A stretch of 64,000 nt of DNA, from assembly GCF_011386835.1 (NCBI RefSeq), contig NC_088800.1, positions 80,850,981 through 80,914,980 on the forward strand, written 5' to 3'. Shown here in pieces: positions 47,403 to 59,303 of the stretch. The notes below the pieces were generated by a model. That model did not search any database. It saw only the letters and a program-made list of their open reading frames with translations, and was not told the origin of the DNA. Position numbers and translations under genes: made by a program. Positions within the stretch are counted from its first letter, which is position 1. Every line of letters begins with the position of its first letter. Origin of the DNA: Chrysemys picta bellii (taxonomy: Eukaryota; Chordata; Testudines; Emydidae).

Positions 47403-48622
47403 GCAAAGGAGACAAGGCCAGGGAGAGCCAGGAGAGCAGGGAAACCAATTAACTAATTAGAGCCTTAAGCACCGTCACCTTGGACAATAACAGAACAATG
47501 TAATCCTTATTTAAACTGTGCTTTCTATGAGCAGAGGCTGGCACAGCAAAGGCTGCGACAGATACCATCTTTCACCTCAGCAATTTACGCCCTACTCGAG
47601 TGCAACCTTCATCTGTCACAAGGTCTTGCATCATCACCGTAAATCTTCCCCCTGCGCCCCCCTCTCTGTCTGCCCTGCACATGCTCTTTATTATTTAGAG
47701 GGACATTGTCCAGGGAGGTTTTATCATTTTAAAATAATCACGAGTTTTCCTCCCTGCTCTGTGATTCCCACCCCACCCCCAGGTCTCTGAAAGCTTTCCA
47801 GTTTGATCCAGCACCCCTGCTGTCTTTAATGGGAGTTTTGCCATTGACTTTAATGGGAGCAGGATCAAGCCTTTAATTTTTCCTTCGTTAAACATGCACA
47901 GTGGTTCGTTATTGTAGGGTGCCCAGGAGTGCTCACATACCTCAGTCCAGACCAACAACCCCCCTTGCTCATCCATCCTTGGGCCGTCACGTGCAGCCCT
48001 GCCAAGGCACCCGTATTTTGAATGGCAGCATCCTCTGATGTTTGAATCCTGTCCCTACATTTAGCTACCAATGCCCCTCAGTCCCGACATGCAGCACCCC
48101 CCGATATCCCAGTCTGCCAATGAACCTAACCTGCACCCACCCACCTAGAGTGTACCTCTAGCCTGCCCCACACTTCCTCCTTCTAGTTTAGTCCTGGACT
48201 TTCCTTGTGCAGAGACTCAGCTGTGTGCCACATTCCATGGCAGTGCTGCTGATCAAGGGGCCGATGCCCTCATTGCACTAGGGTGGAATCAATAAACTCA
48301 CTCCTGCTTGTGGCCTAACTGGGGAGGTGACAGGCTAAGGCATAAACTCCTTGTATCTGCACAAGCCCCGCGACCCCCTCTCAACCCGGCGTGCTGAGGG
48401 TTGATATGCGGCAACTGCGCTCTCCAGGAGCACACAGCATGTTCTCTTGATAATCACAGCAGTGACTGTGCATCCGAAGTGCTCATTGCCTGTTTCACAA
48501 TCACCTCAGCAATGCTGCGCTCGGCGGCGGGAGGGGAGGTGTAATTCATCTGCTGGACTGTGAAATCAGATCGATTGAAGGGACTGGTGTAGGAAAACAA
48601 CAAGAGCGAGGACACGCCGAGG
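47403..48622. other. Unrecognised non-coding stretch
   Basis: A piece near 47815-47880 (ttgccattgactttaatggg) belongs to an old dispersed repeat. No gene was found. Confidence 0.35.
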
Positions 48623-48623
48623 G

Positions 48624-49217
48624 CCTGTCTACACGGACAGAGCTGCGCTGGTACAGCTGCGCTGCTGTTGCGCTTTCGTGAAGATGCTACTGCGCCAATG
48701 GGAGAACTTCTCCCGCCGGCATAGTTCGTTCATCTCCCCAAGAGGCGGTAGCTAGAGAGCAGCTCTCCCGCTGACATAGCGCTGTCTACACAGGGGGTTA
48801 GGTCGGTAGTTATGTTGCTAACCCTAACCCCTACCCCAAGTTAGTGTTGCCAACTCTCAGGATTTTATTGTGAGCCTCACAACGTTGGACATTTTTCTTA
48901 AAGCCTCAGCTCCTGGAGTCATGTGAAATATGGGAGACTCTCTGCTTTCACTTAAAAAAGGGTTATAGCCCTGGTAGTTAAGGAGAAAAACATAAACATG
49001 TGACTCCAGTGCACTCCAAAGGCTTGGAAACTAGAAGACAAGTTTTAAAAGAAAAATCTCAATGTGTTATTATTTCAAAAAACTCGTGATTTGTTAAGCC
49101 AATCTCATGATTTTTGGGGGGCCTGACTCATGATTTTTTTTTAACGTTTAGTCTTTGCAATACTGACATATTTATACCGATATAGGTCTGTAGTGTAGAA
49201 CTGGCCCAAGTGAAGAG
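48624..49217. mobile_element. TIR MITE interrupted by a TTGCCAACTCTC element
   Basis: The left end is ggcctgtctacacgg. The right end gtctgtagtgtagaactggc c is its approximate inverse. The left body runs to about 48825 (ggttaggtcggtagttatgt) and resumes at about 49167 (catatttataccgatatagg). The break is filled by the element at 48826-49166. The MITE is non-coding, and its CTACAC-type ends resemble the Harbinger group. Confidence 0.65.
48826..49166 (+). mobile_element. TTGCCAACTCTC-family element, young copy 2 (nested)
   Basis: Nearly identical to the copy at 46009-46345, including about 16 extra bases upstream of the element's apparent terminus (cccctaccccaagtta). It sits inside a MITE. No target duplication is visible at its borders. 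Confidence 0.75.
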
Positions 49218-50389
49218 TGAAACTCTGTCAATAACTTACCCCATTGGGCCCAGGAATTGTCACCTGATGGGCAGAGACTTCCCAAAGCTCAGTGACGCGA
49301 ACTGAAGAGGGGGCTACAGGCTTTCAAGATCCTTGCCGGATTAAGGCCCATGTTCTTTGACCAGTGGTTTTGTGGTTCTCTGCCCTGCACTGCAAAGGAG
49401 GAGGACAGCCATGGACTGGCCTATCCATCACCCAGCTGCCCTGCCTCACCTTTCCAGGGGTGAACGATCACGTGCAGGAGCCCAAAAATTCCTGAGGCTT
49501 GCACTTGAATGTAGCCCCTTCGTAAGGCCCGCGCTCGTTAGGGTGGAATTGGCTTGGAGCTAAGCTGTTTAGAACAGAATACAGATAAAGTCACCAACCG
49601 AACCCAAAGGAGGTCTTGGAGCTAGCAGGAGAACCATCAAAAACAGCTGGTTCCAGGACTCAGGTATCTTAAAATAAAAATGCTGCATGGTGGGGTGGGG
49701 GTGAGTGTTCCTAGAGTGGAGAGCTTGTCCATCCTGCTTCAGCGAGGAACCAGTGCTTATAATAGAGAGCGGTACACCCTTAAACTCCAGATCCCACCCC
49801 TCCACCCCCTGGAACTCGTGGGTGATGTGGGGACAAAAGGTTCAGAAATCCAACCCCAGATCTAGATCCAAATCTTGTCAACAGTCCTTATCTCTACAGT
49901 GGGCCAAATCCAAACCCCAGCTCTGAACCCCCCCTGAAGTTTGTGGTGTTTGGAATCTGGACAGCATCTGCATTTGGCCACTGGAGCCTCGCTTTAGATG
50001 TGAAACTCCTAAGGACAAGGCCAAACACAGACAGGCCGCTCCCTGGTGCTAGCACTTCTCTGGCAGAAGGGGCTGCTCTAATGCAGCAGGAATGGCCCAG
50101 ACTTGGCACTGCTGCAAGAAAGTTACATTTCGCTTTAGCTGCTGAACCGAAAACAAGAGTCCATCGCATTCCCATTCTGTACTCAAACACCCCGTGGTCA
50201 GGGCCGTGACAACCCTGCTTGCCCAGCGTGGGACCTGCCAGCTCCACGTTCCCGGCAGTGACCTCATCCACTGTTTGGTATGTCCAGGTGCTGACTCACC
50301 CTGTTCCTTCTCACAGCTCCCTCCCCTCGAGGGAGGAAGGGTGTGTGTGTCCTTGGGAGCAGGTAAATAAATAATGGCAATTTGGACTC
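49218..50389. other. Unrecognised non-coding stretch
   Basis: No gene or named repeat was found. Frames of up to 125 codons lack motifs. Confidence 0.35.
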
Positions 50390-50645
50390 CTAGCAGCCCT
50401 TTCACCTGAGGATCTCAAAGCACCTTTCAAACATGAACTAATTAATCATCTTCCCCACCCTACTGTCAGGTCCCGTAGGGAAGGAAGATACCTGGGGGAG
50501 ACACTTCACCCACCACTGACATGCAGCCACCTCTGAGATGAAACGTGGCAGCTATTTAACAGCGCATAATAACACTGCATACCAATTTAGGGCAGGAAGT
50601 GAAGAAGAGACTGTAGTTAATCTATACTGCAGGGAAGAGCCAAGC
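50390..50645 (-). repeat. MIR-like SINE tail plus unclassified repeat
   Basis: The phrase gaggatctcaaagcaccttt caaa is the inverse SINE tail. The following part (cactgacatgcagccacctc and agggcaggaagtgaagaaga) is a diverged relative of 4010-4150. A run of about 18 C closes the stretch at 50684-50700. Confidence 0.45.
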
Positions 50646-51074
50646 CTATGATACATGAGCACCCACCATTTATGGTGATCTTCCCCCCCCCCCCCCCCCC
50701 AGCCTTCATTTGGCTGAGAGTCTGGAAAATGCCCTAGGCATTAATATAGGTGCACGGGGTCAACAGTTTATACCCCTCTATATGCTGCTTTCCTTCCAAT
50801 ATTTATACATAGCTATCTCATTGGCCTGTCCCCTTGTTCCCCCGATGTATCATCTTCTGTATAGACTGACCCATCCCTCACCAGATGTCTGTCTAGCTAG
50901 GCTCTTGTACTGTCCCCAGCATGGTGGTATCTGACCACATTCGGGGGTGTTTGACCAGATACTCTCATTTTATAGGACTGTCCTACATTTCAGCAGGCCA
51001 AGCTACCTTGTGTCTGTCCTAAAATAGAAGATGCCTAAATGTCCTATTCTTTGAGAGTGCCACTGTATAGGAAT

Positions 51075-51200
51075 ATGACACCAGCCCCTCCACCCTGGGG
51101 CTGGGGCAGGAGTCATGCCCAGCCAGCCCCTTCACCCTGGGGCAAGGGCAGGGGCCATGCCCTGCCAGCCTCCTCTCCTTGGTGCTCAGGCACCACTTGC
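51075..51200. repeat. Minisatellite, about 43-bp units
   Basis: Two good copies and a partial third follow the pattern cagccccttcaccctggggc and ggggcaggggccatgcc. Confidence 0.6.
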
Positions 51201-52266
51201 AATGTCTGTGGCCATTACAGTACTGGTCATGGTGAGTTCCGATTTAGGAAGAGGCCTCAGGCATAATGCTCCATTAGTCACCTGTCAAAGGAAGGTCTTC
51301 TCCAGGGTGTTCAGTTGTATGTGTCCCATCCTAGGCCATCCTGGCCAAAGATGACAGGAAACCAGATCCAAACGCCTTTCACGCTGAGCTAAATCTCTCT
51401 ATTTAACATGCTATGAATATTCCCAACACTCTGGAGGCAGTCTGGAGTGGCCAGCTGTGACAGGTTGGATATCAGAAACCCCCTTGGTAGCTGCCACCTG
51501 ATGGGCCAAGACTACCTCTGCCCCTGTTTTCCCTGCCAGCTCAGGACTCCAGCACCCTGTCTTGCTGAGCCAGACACTCCGTCTGCTCCAACACAGACCC
51601 AGGGTCTGAATTACTTGCCCCAAAGCGGCAGGTTTACCTGAAAGCGGCTCACAGACGTGTGCTTGTCTTTAGCACTCAGATGCCCAACTCCCAATGGGGT
51701 CTAAACCCAAATAAATCTGTTTTACCCTGTATAAAGCTTATGCAGGGTAAACTCATAAACTGTTCGCCCTCTATAACACTGATAGAGAGAGATGCACAAT
51801 TGTTTGCTCCCCCAGGTATTAATACATAAAACAGGAGCAGAGGTAGTCTTGGCACATCAGATGGCAGCTCCCAGGGGGTTTCTGTGATCCAACCCGTCAC
51901 ACCAGCATCTCACGCAGGGCTGATCACTGCAGGCCAGGCTCTAGGGGTACGTTGTATGGGCACCCCAAGCAGTGCAGGCCGTCGGTCAGTCTGAGAGCTA
52001 CAGAGCCAGACTCCTTAATACGGAGATTGGCTTGTGGCACCTCCATTCCTGTTCACCATTGTGTGAATCACTTCCTCTCCCACCCACAATTGCATAGATC
52101 ACCTCCCCTGGGGTTCATTACCACCTGGGCCACCTCCTCTCCCACGCATGCCTGCACAATGTCCCTGTGGTACTGACAGAAATTGCTTCCATGGAAAAGC
52201 AATATTGGGATGGTATTTAATGGATTTCCAGCTGCCTTTCAATGCAATGTAGCAGCTGAAAAGAAG
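51201..52266. other. Unrecognised non-coding stretch
   Basis: Around 51460-51900 the phrases ttggatatcagaaacccccttggtagctgc and gttggatcacagaaaccccc (antisense) form a wide inverted pair: 51464-51515 against about 51838-51890. This may be the two ends of an old element or LTR piece of some 430 bp, but it was not classified. Confidence 0.4.
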
Positions 52267-52642
52267 AGGTACGTCTACACTGCATTTTAAACCCACATCC
52301 GTGGGACCTAATCTTGCAGACCTTGCTTGAGCGATCACACTGCACTGCAAACCTGGGCTTCCAATGGCTTGACCCGGGTCTCACAGCCGCGCTAACGCGT
52401 CCACACTGCACTACACAGACTTTCTGCCTTGGGTCTGTGGCTTGCGCTGTGTCCTTATGGCAGAATACAAGGGCTTGGACCTGAGTCACAGTGAGACACC
52501 CCCCCCCCCCCGCAGGGTCCTAGAACCGGGATCCTGAGTGTTTGCTGACCCAAATCAGACTGACTTGTGTGTGGATGGAAGCGGGGCTTGGGCTCAAACC
52601 AGATTCAGAGCTCGGGTTTAGTGTGCAGAGTAGACATAACCT
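52267..52642. mobile_element. TIR MITE, 376 bp
   Basis: The left end aggtacgtctacactgcatt ttaaaccc is mirrored by the right end, whose reverse complement reads aggttatgtctactctgcac actaaaccc. It contains a run of 13-14 C near 52499-52512. It has no coding sequence. Its end type is the same as 7037-7269. Confidence 0.72.
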
Positions 52643-52796
52643 AGGAAAGCCAACCCCAGGGAACCAGCCACCGCTCTGCAGACCACAAGCAAGTGCTGTG
52701 CAGAACACTAGTGCTCCATGGACTACAGCTTAGGGACCTCAGCTCCAGACTAGGCAATGCTCTAGAGAAGCTTTACCTTGTCACAGCTCTCTCTGG

Positions 52797-52990
52797 GTAT
52801 GTCTACACAGCATCTGGGAGCGAGCCTCTGACCTCAGGTCCACAGACTTGTGCTAGCAGGGCCCTCGCGCTAAAAATAGCAGCTCAAGGTTGGGGTTTGG
52901 ACTCTCCAGCCTGGGGTGGGGGCTGGAGAGCCAGAGCTCCAGTCTGAGTCGCAACGTCAAAGCAACCTCTACCGCAGAAGTGGATGGGCT
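52797..52990. mobile_element. TIR MITE, one end only
   Basis: It begins gggtatgtctacacagcatc tgggagcgag, the end type of the previous MITE, and continues with ctcagctcca-like composition. No matching right end was found, so it is a truncated copy with an arbitrary right boundary. Confidence 0.5.
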
Positions 52991-53827
52991 GGGGGGACCC
53001 AAGAGACAGATAGTCCAACTCTGGGCATCTCTGCAGGACAGATGGCAGCTGGGAACCTCCAGAGATGCCGAATTTCCATTCTTGGCACCCAATGATGGAC
53101 AAGCAGGCTGCCTGCTGGAGCTAAGAGGATTGTGAGCAGGCAGCGCGCTCCCAGCCTGGAGACAAGCTAAAGGGCATCTCTGAGCCGTGAGGTCCATGTG
53201 GCAGGAGGCAAGGCAGAATGCATTCTCCTTTGAGAGAGTGGGAGGGGAGAGATTTCTGTTTGTATCCCCGATATAATATTATCTGATCCCAGCCATTGTA
53301 ATCACGGGCTTGATTCTGATCTCAACTCTTCTGGTTGTCCTGCTGTACAGCTCCATTTACCACAGGGGGGTTACCCCGATTCATAGCAGTGCCTGGCAAA
53401 TCAGATTCAGGCCCTCTGTTTTTACACAGATTTGTTAGACAGGCATATTAGAGTATAGCTATAGGTAAGCTCCACCCTGCAATCACAGGCCAGCAGTCAT
53501 GGATGGTTCACCCACCTGACCTTATCCCAGCAATGTGATCACAGCCCTTCTCCACTTCCATAGACTTTCCCAGCCCATATGCTGCTACTCCTCTCCCAGG
53601 GATCATACGGCCCTAGTTTATCAAAGCCAACTCCAAGCTCCTAAAGCTGAAGGAGCTTTGACGTTCCCGCTGACACAGTCCTAATGCACCAGTGCTGACA
53701 GGTGTTTTGACCTTTGGACTCACAAGGGATGTTCTGTCCTGGAGAGCTCAGTACAGCTCCGACGCTCCGTGGGCAGATGGATTACACGGTATATAGTGTC
53801 AACAAAGATGGATCTTGCAAGAGAAGC

Positions 53828-53860
<33 letters not shown>

Positions 53861-54838
53861 TGTGTGTGTGTGAGAGAGTGCGTATGTGGAAACAGAAGCC
53901 ATCATGTCATCAACTCACCTTTCCTCACAGGTGTCGAAAGAGAAAAGAACAGAAAGCAAACTGGGGGGAGGAGGAGGGAGACATTTGAAAAAAGAACTGT
54001 TTGACTCGCTTGAGAAAAATATCTCCCACCGTTGCACGGTTGTTGCATGGTTAGGCTAGGTGATAACTACCCAAATACTCATTCTGTGACCTGCTGGAGT
54101 CCCGAGCGGCCACCTAACAGCATCTTGCGACGGGCTCTGCATTCGTGGCTTTTGTATGCACATATCCACTCTGGTTGGGTTTGCCACACCAGCTTAGAGA
54201 GAGACTGACGAGGGTACGGGCCTAGCTAAAGCCGACCTCCATCGTTCGGGTTTGTCGGGCGCAGCCTGACGCTCCCTGTACTCGCTTTGCCTGCTTTGTC
54301 CCACCAGCACTGTCCTCCTGCTGCTTCATGTGGGATTGCAGCCGCCTGGCCCGTTCTGAACGTGCTTCGGAGAGGGGAGAGCCGGTGCAAATGGGTGGTG
54401 TATTCCAATGCTACGCATCATCTGATTGCAAAAAATAAGAGCTGTTTTGCGTGTCTAGTATACGTACCACAGAGCCCTTACATAGCACAGTATCTGCGCA
54501 CCACCCGCTTCCCTGCTGCATCAGGCAGCATCTGCACAAGACGCACTTTCTTAGGGGTTAACTGTAAACGCCACCGTGTCTCGTGTTGCCTCCTGCATCA
54601 TACTGTACTCTGTTCCCATAGCACCTGCTCAAAACAGATTCCCAGGGTCCCCAGACGACACCGCGGCTCGAAGACAGAGCCAAGTTCAAATCAAGCTGAG
54701 GGGCGCAGGTCAAAATGAGCATGTGGGTCCCCCTCTTTGCTCATCTCAAAACCCACTTCACAAATGAGTCTGCTCTGGCCTGGACTAGCCCGGGGGTGCT
54801 ACAGACCAGGACAGAGGCGTAGTAGCAGAGCTGTGTAC
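52991..54838. other. Unrecognised non-coding stretch with a microsatellite
   Basis: A compound (TG)n(AG)n(TG)n(AG)n tract lies at about 53827-53878. About 53300-53410 is a diverged piece of the dispersed 'gattctgatctca' repeat. No gene was found. Confidence 0.4.
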
Positions 54839-55020
54839 GGGGAGCCCAGACTGGAAGGACAGAGGGTGTGGGTTGGGATTGAGGTGCATTGGTAATGTTT
54901 GGGGAGCCCAGGACTAGAATACCAGGGTGCAGGGGAGGATTGAGGTGCATCAGCAGCAAGGTGTGGGAGGATCCTAGGATTGGAATAGCAGAGGGCTGTG
55001 GGGAAGGATTGAGGGGTACA
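54839..55020. repeat. Short minisatellite, about 62-65 bp units
   Basis: Three diverged units start at about 54839, 54901 and 54964. Each contains a 'ggggagcccaggact(a/g)gaat' theme followed by 'gggga(g)gattgaggtgca'. The minus-strand frame across it repeats a similar peptide and is an artefact of the tandem units. Confidence 0.65.
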
Positions 55021-56629
55021 GCTGGACAGAGAAAACTTGCACACCAGCTGCCTTGGCTGGATCAAGCCAGTGGCACTATTAGTGCCTTAAAATTCAAAGA
55101 GAAATGTAGAAAACCATCTTTCTCCTGCAGTGGCACCTCCAGGCTTGTGTTTTGCAAGCCGCCCTCTCAGATTCAGCCCTACATGCGATCCTGTGCTATT
55201 ACACGTTGGTCCCAGCTCCATGTGTTTCCTGTCCTCTGGCTAATTACACAGTTTGTTTTGAGAGAACATCAAGAACTGTAATTAGGAGGCAATATACCCA
55301 AATCAACCACGGAGCGCTCAACCAGCTGCTGTGGGACGGCTCCTTCTCTCCTGTCCCTTCTTCCAAAACAGCCTGTTGGCATCAGCAGCGATTGTTCCAG
55401 TACAAAGAGTCCATCCCCCCCCGCGCTCCCCAGATCAGATGGTGAGAAAGCGCTGATATTAAAGGCAGAAATGTTTAAACCCCCAAAGGGCATTCATTAC
55501 TGTCGCAGAGAGAACATGAGTTAATAGCTGTTTAATAGAACTAAACAAGCATCTTTCTCTCCTGTGTAAAAGGACGCACACACCAGAGTGCGTGGAAACT
55601 TACAAGGGAGATCTTGCTGGAAGCAAAGCGTTTTCTGGAAAGCTTTGTCTGGTGGCATGCTCCTTGGCCAGATGCATTTGAAAGTTCATGCACAGATTCA
55701 CTCAGGCATGGGTCACGGTGATAGATCGATAGATCGATAGATAGACTGACCCATCCTTTCTTCTGACACCAGCGTTGCCCCTCTGCAGAACAGTAGCAGG
55801 TTGGCTTTCCAATGGAGGGGAAATCATGATGACTGGCCAGGTGTCTGGGCCAAATTTGAATAGTGCTGCCACCGCGTGTGCCAGGTTGCAAGGCCAACTC
55901 GCTCAGATTTGGGCCGGCCACCCCTCTCACCCCAGCATCATGATGGAGGGGGGCTGGGCCAAACCGGAGTGGTGCTGTGACCCCATGTGCTATGTCGCAA
56001 CCCACAAAGCAGGGAGCCGGGCCCTGCCCCGCAGGATGGGAGCTGCAGATACCACCGCTGCGGGCTGAGTTTTTCATTTTATTTTGTTTCATATGTTGTT
56101 TTGAGTTTTATTTCATGTTCTTTTGCATTTGTGTAAAACACGTGGCTCTAAGAATTGACTCCTCTCAGAGACCAAACTATCCTGCGGCTTGCACAGCTAC
56201 CCCTCCCTCAAAGGTGCCTCTCCACCCAAACCTTGCATAACCCAAAACTAACAGCACAGTATGTCTCCCCAAGTGTCAAAACTTGCTCACACAATAAGAA
56301 AAAGAACTCGGAAGACTATGTATGTGTAACAATACCTCACTTGCTGATGCTTGTGGTAACAACCAATAGATTCACACCCTTTGTTTTCCTTTACAGAGTC
56401 AAAACACAATAATAAAATTGTAGCCACTTCACTGTTACCATCAGACTGCACTCTTTGGTCAGCGGGAACCCCATTGGGACAACAAGGGGCCTGCTGCTGC
56501 TGCTGAAGCCCAAGCCTCTACCACTTGCGTGAAAGGAGACTCTCCATTAGCTGTGGACAATATAAGGTTGATGACACACAGTTGAGCAGTTCTGAGTCCA
56601 TCCAGTAGAGGATGATGGTGCACAAGTGC
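55021..56629. other. Unrecognised non-coding stretch
   Basis: A GATA/GATC short tandem lies at 55720-55744. A diverged duplication of roughly 65 bp occurs at about 55842-55905 and 55960-56025 (ctgggccaaa, agtgctg, cgtgtgc). No gene was found. Confidence 0.4.
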
Positions 56630-56639
56630 TACTGCAATA

Positions 56640-56902
56640 CATTTAGAAGTAGTGGGCTTAATCTGCGGCAATGGAGATTTAGGTTAGATACTACGAAAAA
56701 CTTTCTAACTGTAAGGGAGTTAAGCTGTGCAGTAGTCTTCCAAGAGAGGATGCAGAATCCCCGTCACTGAAGATTTTAAGCACAGGTTGGACACACACCT
56801 GCCAGGGATGGTTTAGGTTTACCTGGTCCTGCCTCAGCGCACAGCGCAGGACTTGCTGACCTCTCGAGGTCCCTTCCAGCCCGACATCGCTATGATTTAA
56901 CA
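56640..56902 (+). mobile_element. CR1 LINE 3' end, 5'-truncated
   Basis: It contains gatttaggttagatactacg, aaaaactttctaactgtaag, ggatggtttaggtttacctg, tgacctctcgaggtcccttc and ends atcgctatgattta, a decayed CR1 tail. It encodes the last few residues of ORF2 in broken form. Confidence 0.82.
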
Positions 56903-56946
56903 CCTATTCTTGGAGCTCCCCATAGAGTCACTCGCTCAGCGACATA

Positions 56947-57069
56947 CATCCGAAGAAGTGGGCTGTAGTCCACGAAAGCTTATGCTCTAATAAATTTGTT
57001 AGTCTCTAAGGTGCCACAAGTACTCCTGTTCTTTTTGTGGATACAGACTAACACGGCTGCTACTCTGAA
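56947..57069 (+). mobile_element. Penelope-like element, single 3' arm
   Basis: It runs from catccgaagaagtgggctgt through gtccacgaaagcttatgctc to acacggctgctactctgaaa. Only one arm is present. A 5-bp match acata at the borders is too short to call a duplication. Confidence 0.8.
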
Positions 57070-57649
57070 ACATATTTTTCCATGGCTCCATATTCTGATA
57101 TTTGTAACATTCCCTCCCACCCAGCCCTCTCAACTGGGATGAGCTTATGAGGCATGTAACTCATTTGGGACCCTACTCCTGTCTTCCACTGCAACCTAGT
57201 GATAGTTCTCCAGGAAGCACTGCCTAGTGGTTGAAGGCCAGGCGGTTTGGAGGCAGGAGCACAGCTATTATTTGGGGTCTTTGTCACACATTTAAAAGGG
57301 CGGTGTTCTACAGCTAGAGCTTGCAGAGAGGGTAGCTGTGCTCCTGGCCCATTTATTATATAACAGACACTACATAACGCACACCAAATGGAGGGCAGAC
57401 CTCTCTCTGTCCTTTTATATAAGAGCAATGAAGCCCTGTTTGCCTTGCTAGAAGTTCAAGGACTATCCAGTATTGATCCTTCTCCCACTCACTCAACACT
57501 TTATTCTGCTCTCTGTTATCCTTATGTTTCTGTATAGTGAACTGAATAACCCACATAGTCTCTCTAAATAATCCTCCATGCATCCTGCCTTCTCCCGGCC
57601 TTCCCGTTCTGTAGCGACTCCCCCTAAGTGTCTCCCCTATATCCCTGCA

Positions 57650-57870
57650 ACATAGGATTAGCCTTGTCACATCAGGACATTGGTCCATCTAATACAGAAT
57701 GTGCAGTGGCCATTACTGGATGCACTGAGCTAACTGTGCAATGCTGTACACACTAAGGAGGAGGGGAATTACTTCCTGACCTGGTGCTGGTCAGCTGATG
57801 GCCTGAAGCATGTGATTTGATTACCCTTATCTAGCAGTGGGAGCCTTATGCTTATGAAACCTAAGCAGAT
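57650..57870 (-). mobile_element. CR1 LINE 3' end, antisense, diverged
   Basis: It contains acattggtccatctaataca, agtggccattactggatgca and ggcctgaagcatgtgatttg, which mirror the antisense CR1 at 40874 onward. It is an old copy with no coding sequence. Confidence 0.6.
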
Positions 57871-58700
57871 ATGTAAGCCCACACACCACCGTGCAAACCC
57901 AGTGTGCTAGCCACAGCAGCATCCCCTATTCACTAGCAGTGCTTCTCTCTGATGGCACTGGGCTATGGCAAGGACTGAATTTCCTAACATTGCTCTAAAT
58001 TATCTGGGTCCCCTCTAGATAATATGCTATTTGGCCCCACTTCCTGGCTTCCCAGATCTCTTCTGGAGAGCCAGCCAAAGCAGCTTCATAATCAGGTGCA
58101 GAGATCGGGTGGAAGGGAGCATTTTGGGTACACAGAGGCTGGGGGAAGCCAGTCACAGGTGAGGAGAGCGCATGTTATTTTGCACAGGGCCCACAGTGGG
58201 TCAGCCCCAACCATCTCAGCCCTGCACAGCTACCAGTGTGACTGGCGGTCATACAGTTCTTCACCCCTCGGACATCCATCTCCTTGGGATAGTGAATCCC
58301 ACAGGCTGATGACAGAATAAACAGCATGCACTGTAGCATTTCCTGGGATTGGTGCCACAGCTAGTGCCTATTAAATTCTTGGAGTGCCCCTAGGTCTTCT
58401 ACTTTGGGGCTGGGAGGGAAGAGATCAGTGGGAAAACATCCATCCCTCAATGTGCAGCGGCAGTCAAAAAAGCAAACAGAATGTTGGGAATCATTAAGAA
58501 AGGGATAGATAGTAAAACAGAAACTATCAGATTGCCTCTATATAAATCCATGGTACGCCCACATCTTGAATACTGTGTGCAGATATGGTCACCCCGTCTC
58601 AAAAAAAATATATTGGAATTGGAAAAGGATCAGAAAAGGGCAACAAAAATGATTAAGGGTATGGAACGGCTGCTGTATGTGGAGAGATTAATAAGACTGG

Positions 58701-58919
58701 TTTCAGAGTAGCAGCCGTGTTAATCTGTATCCGCAAAAAGAACAGGAGTACTTGTGGCACCTTAGAGACTAACAAATTTATTTGAGCATAAGCTTTCGTG
58801 GGCAATAGCCCACTTCATTGGCTATGCATCCAATGAAGTGGGCTGTAGCCCATGAAAGCTTATGTTCAAATAAATGTGTTAGTCTCTAAGGTGCCACAAG
58901 TTCTCCTGTTCTTTTTATC
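58701..58919. mobile_element. Penelope-like element, head-to-head arms, inside the CR1
   Basis: The left arm starts tttcagagtagcagccgtgt, and the right arm stops early at gttctttttat. The centre has two facing copies of the gtgggc stem (cccacttcattgg / ccaatgaagtggg). An 11-bp target duplication aataagactgg (58690-58700 and 58920-58930) consists of CR1 coding sequence. Confidence 0.85.
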
Positions 58920-59040
58920 AATAAGACTGGGACTTTTCAGCTTGGAAAAGAGATGACTAAGTGGGGATCTGATAGAGGTCTATAAAATCATGATTGGTGT
59001 GGAGAAAATAAATAAGGAAGTGTTATTTACTCCTTCTCAA

Positions 59041-59303
59041 CAGGGCCGGCTCCAGGGTTTTTGCCGCCCCCAGTGGCGGGAAAATAAATAAATAAATAAA
59101 TAAATAAAAAGCCGCGATCACGATCGGCGGCAGCTCCACTGCGCCGCTTTCTTCTTCGGCAGCAATTCGGTGGCAGGTCCTTCCCTCCGAGAGGGACCGA
59201 GGGACCCACCGCCGAATTGCTGTCAAAGAGCCCGACGTGCCGCCCCTTCCCCTTGGCTGCCCCAAGCGCCTGCTTGCTGAGCTGGTGCCTGGAGCCGGCC
59301 CTG
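59041..59303. mobile_element. hAT-type element, 263 bp (CAGGGCCGGC ends), inside the CR1
   Basis: Perfect terminal repeats cagggccggc and gccggccctg. A perfect 8-bp target duplication cttctcaa flanks it (59033-59040 and 59304-59311) and is made of CR1 sequence. The interior has an (AAAT)n tract (59081-59110), an inverted cggcggcagc/gccgcttt region and an inner hairpin around gaattcgg-type repeats. It is non-coding. Confidence 0.93.
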
